Source: an uncultured Bacteroidales bacterium
Lineage (GTDB): Bacteria; Bacteroidota; Bacteroidia; Bacteroidales; UBA932
NCBI GenBank assembly: GCA_944325435.1
Contig: CALVAC010000022.1
Span: forward strand, 1-53,207
Direction of reading: 5' to 3'
DNA: 53,207 nucleotides
The notes beneath the pieces were generated by a model. It was not told the DNA's origin. It saw only the letters and a list, made by a program, of their open reading frames with translations, and did no database searches. Made by a program: the position numbers and the translations under genes. Positions 1-7,767 of this stretch are shown here, piece after piece (the first letter of the stretch is position 1; every line of letters starts with the position of its first letter).

Positions 1-145
1 ACCTTCTCGTGATATATCTCTATTCATAAATAGCTTTATAATATTTTTCCATTTGTATAACAAGAACAATCAATACTGCTGCTGGCGAAAAGAGAAAAGG
101 AAATACCCTATTCACCAATATTAGTCATTATGAAGCTGAACGAAA

Positions 146-189
146 TTTGGTTTAGAACCTTTTTAAATATACAAGACACCAAACTAAAC
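146..189 (+). repeat. Imperfect repeat A, copy 1
   Basis: Begins TTTGGTTTAGAAC and ends ACTAAAC. It shares the first 13 bases, a central AAATATACAA block and the ACTAAAC end with copy 2 at 1097-1139. GGTTTAG near the start and CTAAACC at the end are inverted, so each copy could fold into a stem with a loop of about 30 nt. The family is not one I recognise. Confidence 0.55.
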
Positions 190-311
190 CTTAAAATTCT
201 TGTCTCAGATAAAGTAGATACCGTACTATTATACTTGACCTCAAAATTGAGTACTACATCTAAATATTAATTTATCAAGACTAGAGGACATAGAAAAATT
301 GCTTCTTTTTC

Positions 312-352
312 TTTTGGACAGCAAACTATCTGACTACCACTGGATCAAGTCT
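312..352 (+). repeat. Imperfect repeat B, copy 1
   Basis: Contains CTTTTGGACAGCAAAC, then a CTGG and an AAGTC block. It resembles the segment around 1598-1640, which contains CTTTTGACAGCAAAAC followed by CTGG and AAGTC. A third, shorter match (TTTCTTTTGGTTAGCAAA) lies near 1427-1445. Similarity is visible by eye but limited. Confidence 0.35.
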
Positions 353-459
353 GAATCTTATTTTCTTTTGTTAGTGTTATTGCCCCAAAAAGCCCATCCT
401 GCGGAATACCCATAACAGTCTGTTTCAGGCAAATGTAGCTTCCGGCATACCGTAATCAA

Positions 460-612
460 TTATTCGTAACTGTCCGCACCGGGACTGGCAGCGGCCAGAG
501 TCTGGGTAGGGACCTTCTTTCCATCCTTACGGTCAAACCGTTTTGTCATGAATGATTGTTTCCGTCTACCTGATAGAGTCTTGAAGGCATCATATTGATT
601 CCTGCCATTGTG
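460..612 (-). pseudogene. Possible decayed gene in a GC-richer patch
   Basis: This patch has a base composition closer to coding DNA than its AT-rich surroundings. On the reverse strand a frame with ATG at 547-549 runs 29 codons to TAA at 460-462 (it reads KRFDRKDGKKVPTQT within). The same frame stays open upstream of that ATG for about 20 more codons. A different frame gives a 20-codon ATG ORF ending next to it. Adjacent short frames of coding-like composition suggest a frameshifted remnant, but I recognise no family and it may be chance. Confidence 0.25.
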
Positions 613-624
613 GCAAGTTCATAA

Positions 625-640
625 TATCATTATAATGATA
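625..640. repeat. Perfect 16-bp palindrome, operator-like
   Basis: TATCATTATAATGATA equals its own reverse complement. A second, spaced inversion (ATCAT at 663-667, ATGAT at 676-680) follows. Both lie between the GC-richer patch and a candidate reverse-strand -7 box at 692-699, a position where a repressor could act. No nearby regulator gene is visible. Confidence 0.4.
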
Positions 641-691
641 ATTACATCTATAATCAAGCGTTATCATTCAATATTATGATTTTTATAGATG

Positions 692-699
692 CAAAACTA
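692..699 (-). promoter_or_regulatory. Candidate -7 box reading into the gene-less stretch
   Basis: The reverse strand reads TAGTTTTG, a match to TAnnTTTG. No convincing -33 TTTG lies about 19 nt upstream. It would transcribe leftward across the palindromes and the GC-richer patch. Confidence 0.25.
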
Positions 700-1096
700 C
701 GAAACTCCTTCGAATAAAAAAACTTTTATCATCAAATGAAATAACTGATTATAGTCTTATATTTTCTACCATTATTAGTCATTTTCTTTTTATATTGACG
801 TTTTGCCCGCAAAAAGACAGAATGGCACAGGCACAAAAATATTTACATAATTATTTATCAAAGAGTTTGCGTCCTCTCCTACTTCCCAAATAACCACTCG
901 TACCCATCAAATCAGAAAATACCGGATAGTGAATATATTGCATCGGCAGGATACATAATGAATGGCATCGCGACTTTTGATATATCAAATGGCCGGCTAA
1001 AAGAAAAAGGTATAACATTGCGTGTGCAAGTGCTATTCATTCTACTATACCTCCAAAAGAAAAACAGTTATCCTTTCTTTTGGCCAATAAAAGAGG

Positions 1097-1139
1097 TTTG
1101 GTTTAGAACTTGAGGAAATATACAAAAATCAGACTAAAC
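1097..1139 (+). repeat. Imperfect repeat A, copy 2
   Basis: Same orientation as the copy at 146-189, about 950 bp further on. It begins TTTGGTTTAGAAC, carries AAATATACAA in the middle and ends ACTAAAC. The GTTTAG/CTAAAC terminal inversion is kept while the loop has diverged, which suggests the stem matters or is simply the older conserved part. Confidence 0.55.
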
Positions 1140-1223
1140 TTTTAATCGCTTTGTATTACATCAAAATCTAAAGCATGAATATTCTGACTAAAAATTTTTA
1201 AGTTCATAATAAAAAGGTTGTGA

Positions 1224-1464
1224 GGGACAAAAGCAGATGTAGAGAGACAAATTAAGGAACAGCCAGCAATAGCAAGGGACAAATAATAGGGAAAAAGGAA
1301 TCAAGAGGGACAAATGATAAGCAAAAGAAGGACAGATATGAAATAGATTAATGGTTAAGGTAAACATGAACAAGGAACAACCGAGAATCAAATAGCGTTA
1401 AAAAAACTTTCATATTTGTTCTTTTTTTCTTTTGGTTAGCAAATTTTTGTCCCCAGTTTGTCCC
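1224..1464. repeat. Cluster of GGGACAAA octamers in both orientations
   Basis: GGGACAAA occurs at 1224-1231, 1276-1283 and 1307-1314, with near matches GAGACAAA at 1244-1251 and GGACAGA at 1330-1336. The inverse TTTGTCCC occurs at 1446-1453 and 1457-1464, 11 bp apart (about one helical turn). Short multi-copy sites in both orientations are typical of protein-binding arrays such as recombinase arm sites or iterons. The binding protein is not in view. Confidence 0.5.
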
Positions 1465-1597
1465 TCGAAAGAAACTTTCAAAATACAAATTACTATATAT
1501 CAATAATTTACGAAACACAAAAGCACAAATTACACTTTTTGCATCGGAAAGCACAAAACTGCTTGAATAAGATTAACATTAAAGATAGTAATACTTT

Positions 1598-1640
1598 TCT
1601 CTTTTGACAGCAAAACTTATAAACTTACCCTGGTTAAAGT
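1598..1640 (+). repeat. Imperfect repeat B, copy 2
   Basis: Contains CTTTTGACAGCAAAAC, then CTGG and AAGTC with spacing similar to the copy at 312-352. Together with repeat A it gives an A-B order at both ends of the gene-less stretch, which hints at an old duplication. Confidence 0.35.
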
Positions 1641-1691
1641 CGGACCAAATATCAATCTGACCTTGCGGATAACTGTTATCTAAAATTCATC

Positions 1692-1699
1692 TATATTTG
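1692..1699 (+). promoter_or_regulatory. -7 box for the glutaredoxin-adh pair
   Basis: TATATTTG matches TAnnTTTG and lies 59 nt before the ATG at 1759. No clear -33 element at the usual distance. Confidence 0.5.
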
Positions 1700-1758
1700 C
1701 ATTCTGCAAAGACAGAGATTCCGGCACATACGGAAGAGAATATTAAAAACATTCAGCC

Positions 1759-2058
1759 ATGATAAGGATATATGGAATGGAGACCTGCCCGGACTGCGCA
1801 TATATTGATGAACAGGTCCAGGGAAAAGATGGTTACGAAATCATAGACATCGGCAGACATGTCAAAGCACTCAAGGATTTTCTGAAATTGAGAGACAGCA
1901 GTCCTGCGTTTGACGATGCAAGGAAAAACGGGTATATAGGAATCCCGTGCTTCGTGCTTGAAGATGGTACGGTCACACTCGATCCGGAGATGGCAGGGCT
2001 GCATCCACGGGAATCCGAAGAGAAAATATCGTGCAGCATAGACGGACGAGGATGCTGA
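1759..2058 (+). CDS. Glutaredoxin-related thiol protein
   Basis: A 99-residue cytosolic protein of the glutaredoxin/thioredoxin fold. It opens MIRIYGMETCPDC, placing a CxxC redox motif (Cys10, Cys13) after the first beta strand, as in glutaredoxins. A cis-Pro region (GIPCFVL, about residues 61-67) follows, and Cys92 and Cys99 lie near the C terminus. It probably reduces or isomerises a thiol in a partner protein; the partner is unknown. The stop codon is one base before the ATG of the alcohol dehydrogenase, so the two are very likely co-transcribed and coupled. A TAnnTTTG box at 1692 supplies a promoter. The small size and proline position agree with the COG4545-type glutaredoxin-related family; this is motif-level recognition only. 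Confidence 0.75.
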   Translation: MIRIYGMETCPDCAYIDEQVQGKDGYEIIDIGRHVKALKDFLKLRDSSPAFDDARKNGYIGIPCFVLEDGTVTLDPEMAGLHPRESEEKISCSIDGRGC

Positions 2059-2059
2059 T

Positions 2060-3100
2060 ATGGAAATGCTTGCATATACATACATAGAGAAAAGGCGCTT
2101 CGGGCTCATCAAAAAAACTGTGCCTGTGCTTCTCGACCCCAGGGACGCAATCGTGAAAGTGACACTCGGGAGTATATGCACAAGCGACCTGCACATCAGA
2201 CACGGCAGTGTGCCGCGTGCAGTGCCCGGCATAACCGTAGGTCACGAAATGGTCGGGATTGTGGAACGGACAGGAAGCTCGGTGAGCAAAGTCAGGCCAG
2301 GAGACAGGGTAGCAGTAAATGTAGAGACCTTCTGCGGAGAATGCTTCTTCTGCAGACACGGATATGTGAACAACTGTACCGATCCAGACGGCGGCTGGGC
2401 ACTTGGCTGCAGGATAGATGGAGGACAGGCGGAATACGTCAGAGTACCGCATGCAGACCAGGGACTGAGCCTCATATCGGAAGGGATAAGCGATGAACAG
2501 GCACTTTTCGTTGGAGACATTCTCTCCACAGGATACTGGGCCGCAAAAATTTCGGAAATCGGGAAAGAGGACACCGTCCTTATCATCGGTGCAGGCCCTA
2601 CCGGAATATGTTCACTGCTGTGCACAATGCTGAAGAAGCCGGAGAGGATAATAGTATGCGAGAAAGATCCGGTGCGTGCAGACTTTGTCAAGAAACACTA
2701 TCCATCCGTCCTTGTGACCGGACCGGAGGATTGCAAGGAATTTACACTTGCCAACAGCGCGCACGGAGGGGCGGATGTCGTAATGGAGGTAGCAGGAAGC
2801 GATGGATCTTTCCGCCTGGCTTGGGAATGCGCAAGACCGAACGCCACGGTCACCATAGTAGCCTTGTATGACAGGCCACAGATACTTCCCCTGCCTGAAA
2901 TGTACGGCAAGAACCTCGTTTTCAAGACCGGAGGCGTGGACGGCTGTGACTGTGATGAGATCTTGCGTCTGATTTCGGAAGGAAAAATCGACACCACGCC
3001 TCTCATCACGCACAGAATTCCTCTGAGTCACATAGAAGAGGGCTACCGCATATTCGAGAACAGGGAGGATGGTGTGATAAAAGTCGCTGTCACCGTATGA
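2060..3100 (+). CDS. Zinc-dependent alcohol dehydrogenase (MDR family)
   Basis: A 346-residue medium-chain dehydrogenase. Catalytic zinc ligands are visible as Cys40 (GSICTSDLH), His62-Glu63 (GHE) and Asp153 in DILSTGY. The structural zinc lobe has four cysteines, 92, 95, 98 and 106. The NAD(P)-binding GAGPTG is at 177-182. It should interconvert an alcohol and an aldehyde or ketone with NAD(P); the substrate cannot be read from the sequence. The start at 2060 follows the upstream stop by one base. The 3' end overlaps the tail of the convergent flavoprotein gene by 11 nt. Pairing with a redox-active thiol protein suggests a role in redox or aldehyde handling (inference). Confidence 0.85.
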   Translation: MEMLAYTYIEKRRFGLIKKTVPVLLDPRDAIVKVTLGSICTSDLHIRHGSVPRAVPGITVGHEMVGIVERTGSSVSKVRPGDRVAVNVETFCGECFFCRHGYVNNCTDPDGGWALGCRIDGGQAEYVRVPHADQGLSLISEGISDEQALFVGDILSTGYWAAKISEIGKEDTVLIIGAGPTGICSLLCTMLKKPERIIVCEKDPVRADFVKKHYPSVLVTGPEDCKEFTLANSAHGGADVVMEVAGSDGSFRLAWECARPNATVTIVALYDRPQILPLPEMYGKNLVFKTGGVDGCDCDEILRLISEGKIDTTPLITHRIPLSHIEEGYRIFENREDGVIKVAVTV

Positions 3101-3704
3101 AATTAGTCTTTATCCCCTGTTCTTTTTCCGGCAGGGGGTGACCTCCATCCTTAAGGTTTGCAAGCACCCAGGCCATATTGTTGCCGAGGGTACGCATTGT
3201 CTGGAGGCCTTCTGCATCCTGCGCAGCCTCTCCCTTAAGCTGTCCGTGCACACTGTTCCAATACTGAGAACCTACAACAACCATATTGGTAATGGTGAAA
3301 TACTTGTTGAGGCGTTCGAATGTCGCGCTCGCCCCTCCCCTGCGGCAGACAGCAACGGCAGCGGCCGGCTTGTACTGAAGTAAAGTGGCAGCCGAATAGA
3401 AAAGCCTGTCCAGAAGGGCGCAGAGCGAACCGTTAGGTCCTGCGAAATAGACAGGAGACCCTACCACAATCCCATCCGCAGTATTCAGTTTTCCGTACAC
3501 GGAATTGTACAGGTCATCATTGAAGACGCACCTGCCCTTCTCCACACATTGTCTGCATGCAATGCAGCCTTGTACAGCCCTGGTGCCGACAGACACTATC
3601 TCCGTCTCTATACCGTTGGACTCAAGTGTTTCAGCGACTTCAGAAAGGGCTATGGACGTATTCCCATTGCTTCGCGGACTTCCATTGATAAGCAGAACTT
3701 TCAT
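3090..3704 (-). CDS. Iron-sulfur flavoprotein / NADPH-dependent FMN reductase
   Basis: A 204-residue flavodoxin-fold protein. The FMN phosphate loop is GSPRSNGNT (8-16), and SPVYF (83-87) forms the second flavin loop. Between them lies a compact cysteine motif, Cys47, Cys50, Cys53 and Cys59 (C-x2-C-x2-C-x5-C), the signature of [4Fe-4S] iron-sulfur flavoproteins. It likely passes electrons from NAD(P)H or ferredoxin to an unknown acceptor. It lies 31 nt downstream of the beta-lactamase gene on the same strand and is probably transcribed from the promoter at 4696. Its end overlaps the alcohol dehydrogenase gene tail to tail. Confidence 0.8.
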   Translation of the reverse strand: MKVLLINGSPRSNGNTSIALSEVAETLESNGIETEIVSVGTRAVQGCIACRQCVEKGRCVFNDDLYNSVYGKLNTADGIVVGSPVYFAGPNGSLCALLDRLFYSAATLLQYKPAAAVAVCRRGGASATFERLNKYFTITNMVVVGSQYWNSVHGQLKGEAAQDAEGLQTMRTLGNNMAWVLANLKDGGHPLPEKEQGIKTNFIR

Positions 3705-3735
3705 TTTTCCTCCATTTTGTTAAACCATAGCAAAT

Positions 3736-4674
3736 TCAGACAAATTCCTGCAGCAATACAGCCTGCGAAACGGCAGCGATAAACTCTTCGCATTCTTCCA
3801 TACCGCAGCCGGCACCAGTGACGAAAACCGCCACACAAAAATGTCTTCCATCAGGAAGCACCACCACTCCCATATCATTGACCGCCATTATCCTGCCTGA
3901 GGCATCCCTGTCTCCTGTCCCAGTCTTGCGGGCAATCCGGGAAACCTGGCCGGATATATACCCCGGTATTCTTCCGGTGCCGGTACTGCACCCTGACATC
4001 GTCTGCCAGATGAAGCGGGTATAATCATCCGAATCACGGATGGCGTAGAATGTTTCAAGCAGCCTTGCTGCAGATCTGGGAGTAGACCAGTTTGCATAGC
4101 AGGCGGACAGGTCATCATGCATAGTCTTCTCGTCACATACAACTGCAAAATCATCTACCCCGAGCGAACGGATATATTCTTCCGTTCCGGCAGGGCTGCA
4201 TATAGTCCTGAAGAGGAAGTCGCACACATTGTTGTCGCTCTGCTGCAAGGTGCGGACAAGCAGGTCTGAATAGGAAAAAATCCCTCCATCAGGATATTCA
4301 TCCCTCAGCGGGCTCCATGTATTCTCCGGCAGGTCATCTCCGGTCAACAGCACCTTGCCGGACAGAGGTATTCCTGCCCTGCGCAGAGAGTCGCATACAG
4401 CCAGAGACTGATGGAACTTGAAAACGCTAAGCATAGGGAAGCGCACATCCCCGTTATACGACAGAGTGTCTCCATTGTCGAATATGACCGCCACTCCGGC
4501 AATCGCATCCAGAGAATCTGCAAGGGCGGCTACCTTCACCCTCAACTGTCCGTAAGGATCATCATCCCGCAGACAGTCTTCCTGTCCGGATTTGAGATAC
4601 ATTCCGATAATGACCCCGAGGATAGCCGCAAGCACTACATTGGCCGTTATGAGCAATATGATTTTCCTGTCCAT
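3736..4674 (-). CDS. Membrane-anchored class A beta-lactamase (A2, CfxA/CblA-like)
   Basis: A 312-residue serine beta-lactamase. Motifs: S83-V-F-K86 (SxxK nucleophile), S146-D-N148 (SDN), Glu182 in DEKTMHDD (the position-166 glutamate in the subclass A2 form with a following Met-His), and K250-T-G followed by TGD. All catalytic residues are present, so it should hydrolyse penicillins and/or cephalosporins. The N terminus is a hydrophobic segment (5-27) without a clear lipobox or Ala-x-Ala site, so it may stay anchored in the inner membrane facing the periplasm. I place the start at the ATG at 4672-4674. An in-frame TTG at 4698 lies inside the promoter -7 box and cannot be the start. No mobile element flanks it, so it looks like a resident chromosomal enzyme; expression level and spectrum are unknown. 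Confidence 0.85.
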   Translation of the reverse strand: MDRKIILLITANVVLAAILGVIIGMYLKSGQEDCLRDDDPYGQLRVKVAALADSLDAIAGVAVIFDNGDTLSYNGDVRFPMLSVFKFHQSLAVCDSLRRAGIPLSGKVLLTGDDLPENTWSPLRDEYPDGGIFSYSDLLVRTLQQSDNNVCDFLFRTICSPAGTEEYIRSLGVDDFAVVCDEKTMHDDLSACYANWSTPRSAARLLETFYAIRDSDDYTRFIWQTMSGCSTGTGRIPGYISGQVSRIARKTGTGDRDASGRIMAVNDMGVVVLPDGRHFCVAVFVTGAGCGMEECEEFIAAVSQAVLLQEFV

Positions 4675-4695
4675 AATGATCCGCACCAGTCCCGG

Positions 4696-4703
4696 CAAAT
4701 ATA
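4696..4703 (-). promoter_or_regulatory. -7 box for the beta-lactamase operon
   Basis: The reverse strand reads TATATTTG, 21 nt before the ATG at 4674, which would give a leader of only about 15 nt. It decides the start: the longer in-frame TTG candidate overlaps this box. Confidence 0.6.
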
Positions 4704-4799
4704 TTGAAGAAGATGCATTCCTGCAACAGAAAAGAGGACATGTTGCTGATTTTTCACTATATTCGCAGACCTTTCGTACAGAAACAAAACTTACACGCG

Positions 4800-5756
4800 A
4801 TGAAACATATCACCATATACATCCTGCTTGCATTCGCTGTCGCCGGGTGCAGTGCGGAAAACGGGAACAAACCGTTCATGGCAGCCGCTCCGGACTACAC
4901 TGATACACGGATGTGGTATATTGCAGAGACCGGAGCCGGAGCGGATGTATTCTATATCCTCCCCACTTGCGTATGGGACTGGACTGACACCGAAGGACAG
5001 ACATGCCATTACGCAGACGTGTACAATCCAGACCACATAGCCGCCATGCTGCCATCCAACGAGCTGGCAGCCGGGATTTTCGGAGCATATGCAAATTTCA
5101 TATCCCCCTACTACAGGCAGATCACACTGGATTCGTGGACTGATGAAAAGACTGTAAGCGAAAGGTTCCCGTATGCAATGGAGGATGTGTACAGGGCATT
5201 TGACCTCTATATGGAAAAAATGAATGACGGAAAGCCGTTCTTCATAGCCGGGTTCAGCCAGGGGGCGAAATGTGTTGTGGAACTGGTCAAATCCCTTGAC
5301 AGCGATGAACTGCAGCGGCTTGTCGCGGCGTTTGTGATTGGCTATAAAGTGGCTCCTGAAGATATGGAGAACGGGAACATCAGACCTGCACAGGGCAGCA
5401 GCGACACAGGGGTCACTATATGCTACAATTCTGTGGAATCACCCGAATGCGCCAATCCTGGCCTGTCCCAGTCCGAACTGTGTATAAATCCCATCAACTG
5501 GCGATGCGACTCCGAGCCGGCAACAGTCAGTGATACAGTGACAGTATCGGCGGATCCGGAACACAGACTGCTTATCGTCAAAGGTCTCGACAGTGACAGG
5601 TACTATAATCCATCTCTGGGCGACCTCTTTGTAAAAGGCAATTACCACCTTCTCGAACTTGAGCTTTACAAAGATGCACTCCGCGAAAACGTAAGGCAGA
5701 GGCTGGAATCCTTCTGCGCTGAAGAAGGTCCAGACCGGTCCGGGCCGGTTTCATAG
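4800..5756 (+). CDS. DUF3089-family alpha/beta-hydrolase lipoprotein
   Basis: A 318-residue protein starting at the ATG at 4800; upstream in-frame TTG candidates would bury the signal. It opens with a lipoprotein signal ending AVAGC (Cys17), so it should be lipidated and exported. A nucleophile elbow GFSQG (Ser153) and the YNPDH and SPYYR segments match the DUF3089 group of alpha/beta hydrolases. The substrate is unknown; an ester or lipid-like substrate is plausible. It is transcribed divergently from the beta-lactamase. Its last 6 nt overlap the end of the convergent MBL gene and it stops with TAG. Confidence 0.75.
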   Translation: MKHITIYILLAFAVAGCSAENGNKPFMAAAPDYTDTRMWYIAETGAGADVFYILPTCVWDWTDTEGQTCHYADVYNPDHIAAMLPSNELAAGIFGAYANFISPYYRQITLDSWTDEKTVSERFPYAMEDVYRAFDLYMEKMNDGKPFFIAGFSQGAKCVVELVKSLDSDELQRLVAAFVIGYKVAPEDMENGNIRPAQGSSDTGVTICYNSVESPECANPGLSQSELCINPINWRCDSEPATVSDTVTVSADPEHRLLIVKGLDSDRYYNPSLGDLFVKGNYHLLELELYKDALRENVRQRLESFCAEEGPDRSGPVS

Positions 5757-6527
5757 TTCAAATGTCTCCCCGTTCCTGGAAATTGACCAGAAAGGGATTG
5801 AAAGGGCATCAGCGAACTCTTTCATTCGCCAGGCCGAGGCAAAGCCTCCGGCGGAGAAATGCATTGGAATGAAGAGTCCTGTCCTGAAACGGTCTATGAA
5901 CTGCCGTGCGCCCTTCGTATATCCGTTCCCCGTCCTGCTGTCCACCGGAAACATCACTATGTCAAAGCTGTCCGTGATTTTCAGGATATCCTTCAGCTCC
6001 CCGAGGTAAAATTTCTCTTCCCGCAAAGGGTCGACGAGGTCTCCGGTTTCCGTGCTGCGGACAAGACCGCCCCGGAAATCATCCGTCAGGAAACGGGAAT
6101 ACCAGTTGTTCAGGTCTCCCGCATGGAAAATCCTCCTGCCCCCGGTCTCCACAATCCAGGATACACCGCTGTCGTTGCTTCCGGAAGCCGTCACACATAC
6201 ATTCCCATCCTCCCATCTGCCGCCCTTGGCAAGCCAGATGTCCGCATTTCCTTTCTCCGCACGCCTGTGCCTGAGGATGTCCTTGGACAGTATATAGATG
6301 ACTTCCGGCCTGCTTCCATCCGGACTGACCGGCCGTCTCTCACGCCAGCGGAAAATCTCACTGTTGAAATGATCCTCATGGAAATGGCTGGAAAAGACAT
6401 ACACCGGCTTGGGAGATGACAGCACGGAGGGAATGACTCCGGCCGGATCCTTCCAGTAGTCGAAGACAAGGATACAGCTGCCGGTCTCCACTGCAAAACA
6501 GCTGTGATATACGAATGTTATCTTCAT
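5751..6527 (-). CDS. MBL-fold metallo-hydrolase
   Basis: A 258-residue protein of the metallo-beta-lactamase fold. The HxHxDH zinc motif is seen as H48-F-H50-E-D52-H53, and further ligands are likely the His in RRIFHAGDLNNW and the one in IPMHF. Short and without a signal peptide, so cytosolic. It resembles the broad UlaG/RomA-like hydrolase group rather than a lactamase; the substrate cannot be assigned. It lies 9 nt downstream of the DoxX/MauE gene and is the last gene of the tmk operon. Confidence 0.75.
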   Translation of the reverse strand: MKITFVYHSCFAVETGSCILVFDYWKDPAGVIPSVLSSPKPVYVFSSHFHEDHFNSEIFRWRERRPVSPDGSRPEVIYILSKDILRHRRAEKGNADIWLAKGGRWEDGNVCVTASGSNDSGVSWIVETGGRRIFHAGDLNNWYSRFLTDDFRGGLVRSTETGDLVDPLREEKFYLGELKDILKITDSFDIVMFPVDSRTGNGYTKGARQFIDRFRTGLFIPMHFSAGGFASAWRMKEFADALSIPFWSISRNGETFEL

Positions 6528-6536
6528 ACGGGAAGA

Positions 6537-7748
6537 CTATACAAAAAGGATGACAGCGAAGGACAGCAGCATGAATGCCTGGAAACAGAGATGCCCCGCC
6601 GTGCTCGTCTCCGCCACTGCCTCATCCTCATGGTCAGGAGCGATCCTCTCCAGGTCATCCCCTGATGGGAGACCGCGGAACGGCCATTTGCGGATCAGAT
6701 AGCCATCGTGGAAATATGTCGCCCCGCCATTGGAGCGGTTCAGCGTCATTATTGTCTTGTAATCTGCATAGTAGGCAGACTGGACAATGATATCCGCGCA
6801 GTCAGCCGGAAGATTACCATTCACGGCTGCAGAGAGGCCATCCCGGTCTCCCGGCACAAGGATCAGAGGATAATACCCCGCATCAAAAGCCACAGGTATC
6901 AGACCGGCTATCTTCTGCCACCTCTCCGCAGGAATCCTCTCCACATCATATACGGAAAAGACGATGACCTTTCCTGATGCGGCAAGATAATCCCTGTACT
7001 CTCCGCCGGCATCCGTGAACGCCAGTGACGGTGAGGACTCCTCCGAATCATCCGCCACCACAGTCTCGGTGCTGACAAAAGTCCACGTGCTGTCCGGGAG
7101 ATTGTCTAATGTGAAACTTTTCCTCTGCCCATCCTTCTCGTATATGAAAGTCGCATCATAGACATCAGATGTCCCAGCAGCTGCAGCCTCAAGACGCGAT
7201 GCAAGACTGAACTCCGTAAAATCCACGAGCGGTATATACAGCAGGGAAAACACTCCGAAAGCCACGGAGGCGGCAGCGACTATGCCGAACGACACATATT
7301 TCCTCTTCTTCGGTCTCCCCAGACGGCTTATCGGAGTAAAGGCAACCGCACCGAGTGCACAGAGCACTATGTTCTTGATGAAAGTCTGGGAATGCGTGAG
7401 ATGTATCGCCTCCCCGAAGCACCCGCAGTCCATCTCCGGATTGAATATAAGCAGGATCAGGGTAAGCAGGGTGAAACCACACAGGAAGACAAGGGTGATA
7501 ATGGCTATCACCCTCCGCCACAGACCTGTCATCAGGGCCGCACCGAGCAGGGTCTCCAGCATCGCGAGAGCAAATCCGGCCGGTTTGGATACCGGAAGCA
7601 GAAAGTCCGCCCCGAAAAACCTCATGTATTCACCGAGCACAAGTCCTGCACCGACCGGGTCGAGCAGCTTGAGAAGCCCTGACACAAAGAAAACCGCACC
7701 TATTATAAAAGCACACAGGCGGCGCAGCCTGTTATAGTTCCTGCCCAT
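6537..7748 (-). CDS. DoxX/MauE-type membrane protein with C-terminal domain (BT_3928-like)
   Basis: A 403-residue membrane protein starting at the ATG at 7746-7748, 19 nt after the tmk stop; the longer open frame upstream only overlaps tmk. The first half has four to five hydrophobic segments and a redox-looking DCGCFG motif (107-112), as in MauE/DoxX proteins that feed electrons to thiol or quinone partners. Another membrane segment near 155-175 is followed by a periplasmic domain with a thioredoxin-like secondary-structure pattern but no CxxC. A final hydrophobic segment ends the protein. This architecture is known in Bacteroidetes as the BT_3928 family; its role is unknown. Stop codon is TAG. 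Confidence 0.65.
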   Translation of the reverse strand: MGRNYNRLRRLCAFIIGAVFFVSGLLKLLDPVGAGLVLGEYMRFFGADFLLPVSKPAGFALAMLETLLGAALMTGLWRRVIAIITLVFLCGFTLLTLILLIFNPEMDCGCFGEAIHLTHSQTFIKNIVLCALGAVAFTPISRLGRPKKRKYVSFGIVAAASVAFGVFSLLYIPLVDFTEFSLASRLEAAAAGTSDVYDATFIYEKDGQRKSFTLDNLPDSTWTFVSTETVVADDSEESSPSLAFTDAGGEYRDYLAASGKVIVFSVYDVERIPAERWQKIAGLIPVAFDAGYYPLILVPGDRDGLSAAVNGNLPADCADIIVQSAYYADYKTIMTLNRSNGGATYFHDGYLIRKWPFRGLPSGDDLERIAPDHEDEAVAETSTAGHLCFQAFMLLSFAVILFV

Positions 7749-7767
7749 ATTCCGTAAATAATATCCG

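Larger units (their letters stand above)
1..1758. other. AT-rich stretch without an intact gene
   Basis: About 1.75 kb that is clearly more AT-rich than the rest of the window. Only short reading frames occur (at most 68 codons), and the ones on the reverse strand near 1188-1554 are low-complexity and Phe/Leu/Ser/Cys-rich, so I do not call them genes. What it does hold is structured: two copies of a roughly 50-bp repeat (146-189 and 1097-1139), a second weaker repeat pair (about 312-352 and 1598-1640), palindromes at 625-640 and 663-680, a cluster of the octamer GGGACAAA (1224-1464) and a GC-richer patch at about 460-612. It looks like the scar or regulatory flank of a lost mobile or foreign segment; that is inference. 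The left edge of the window cuts it, so its full extent is unknown. Confidence 0.6.

Noticed and set aside
1188..1554. Two reverse-strand frames of 67 and 68 codons
   Set aside because: Low-complexity Phe/Leu/Ser/Cys composition in AT-rich DNA, overlapping the octamer cluster; no start context or family.
4675..4698. TTG start giving a 320-residue beta-lactamase
   Set aside because: The TTG is part of the TATATTTG promoter box, so it would not be in the transcript.
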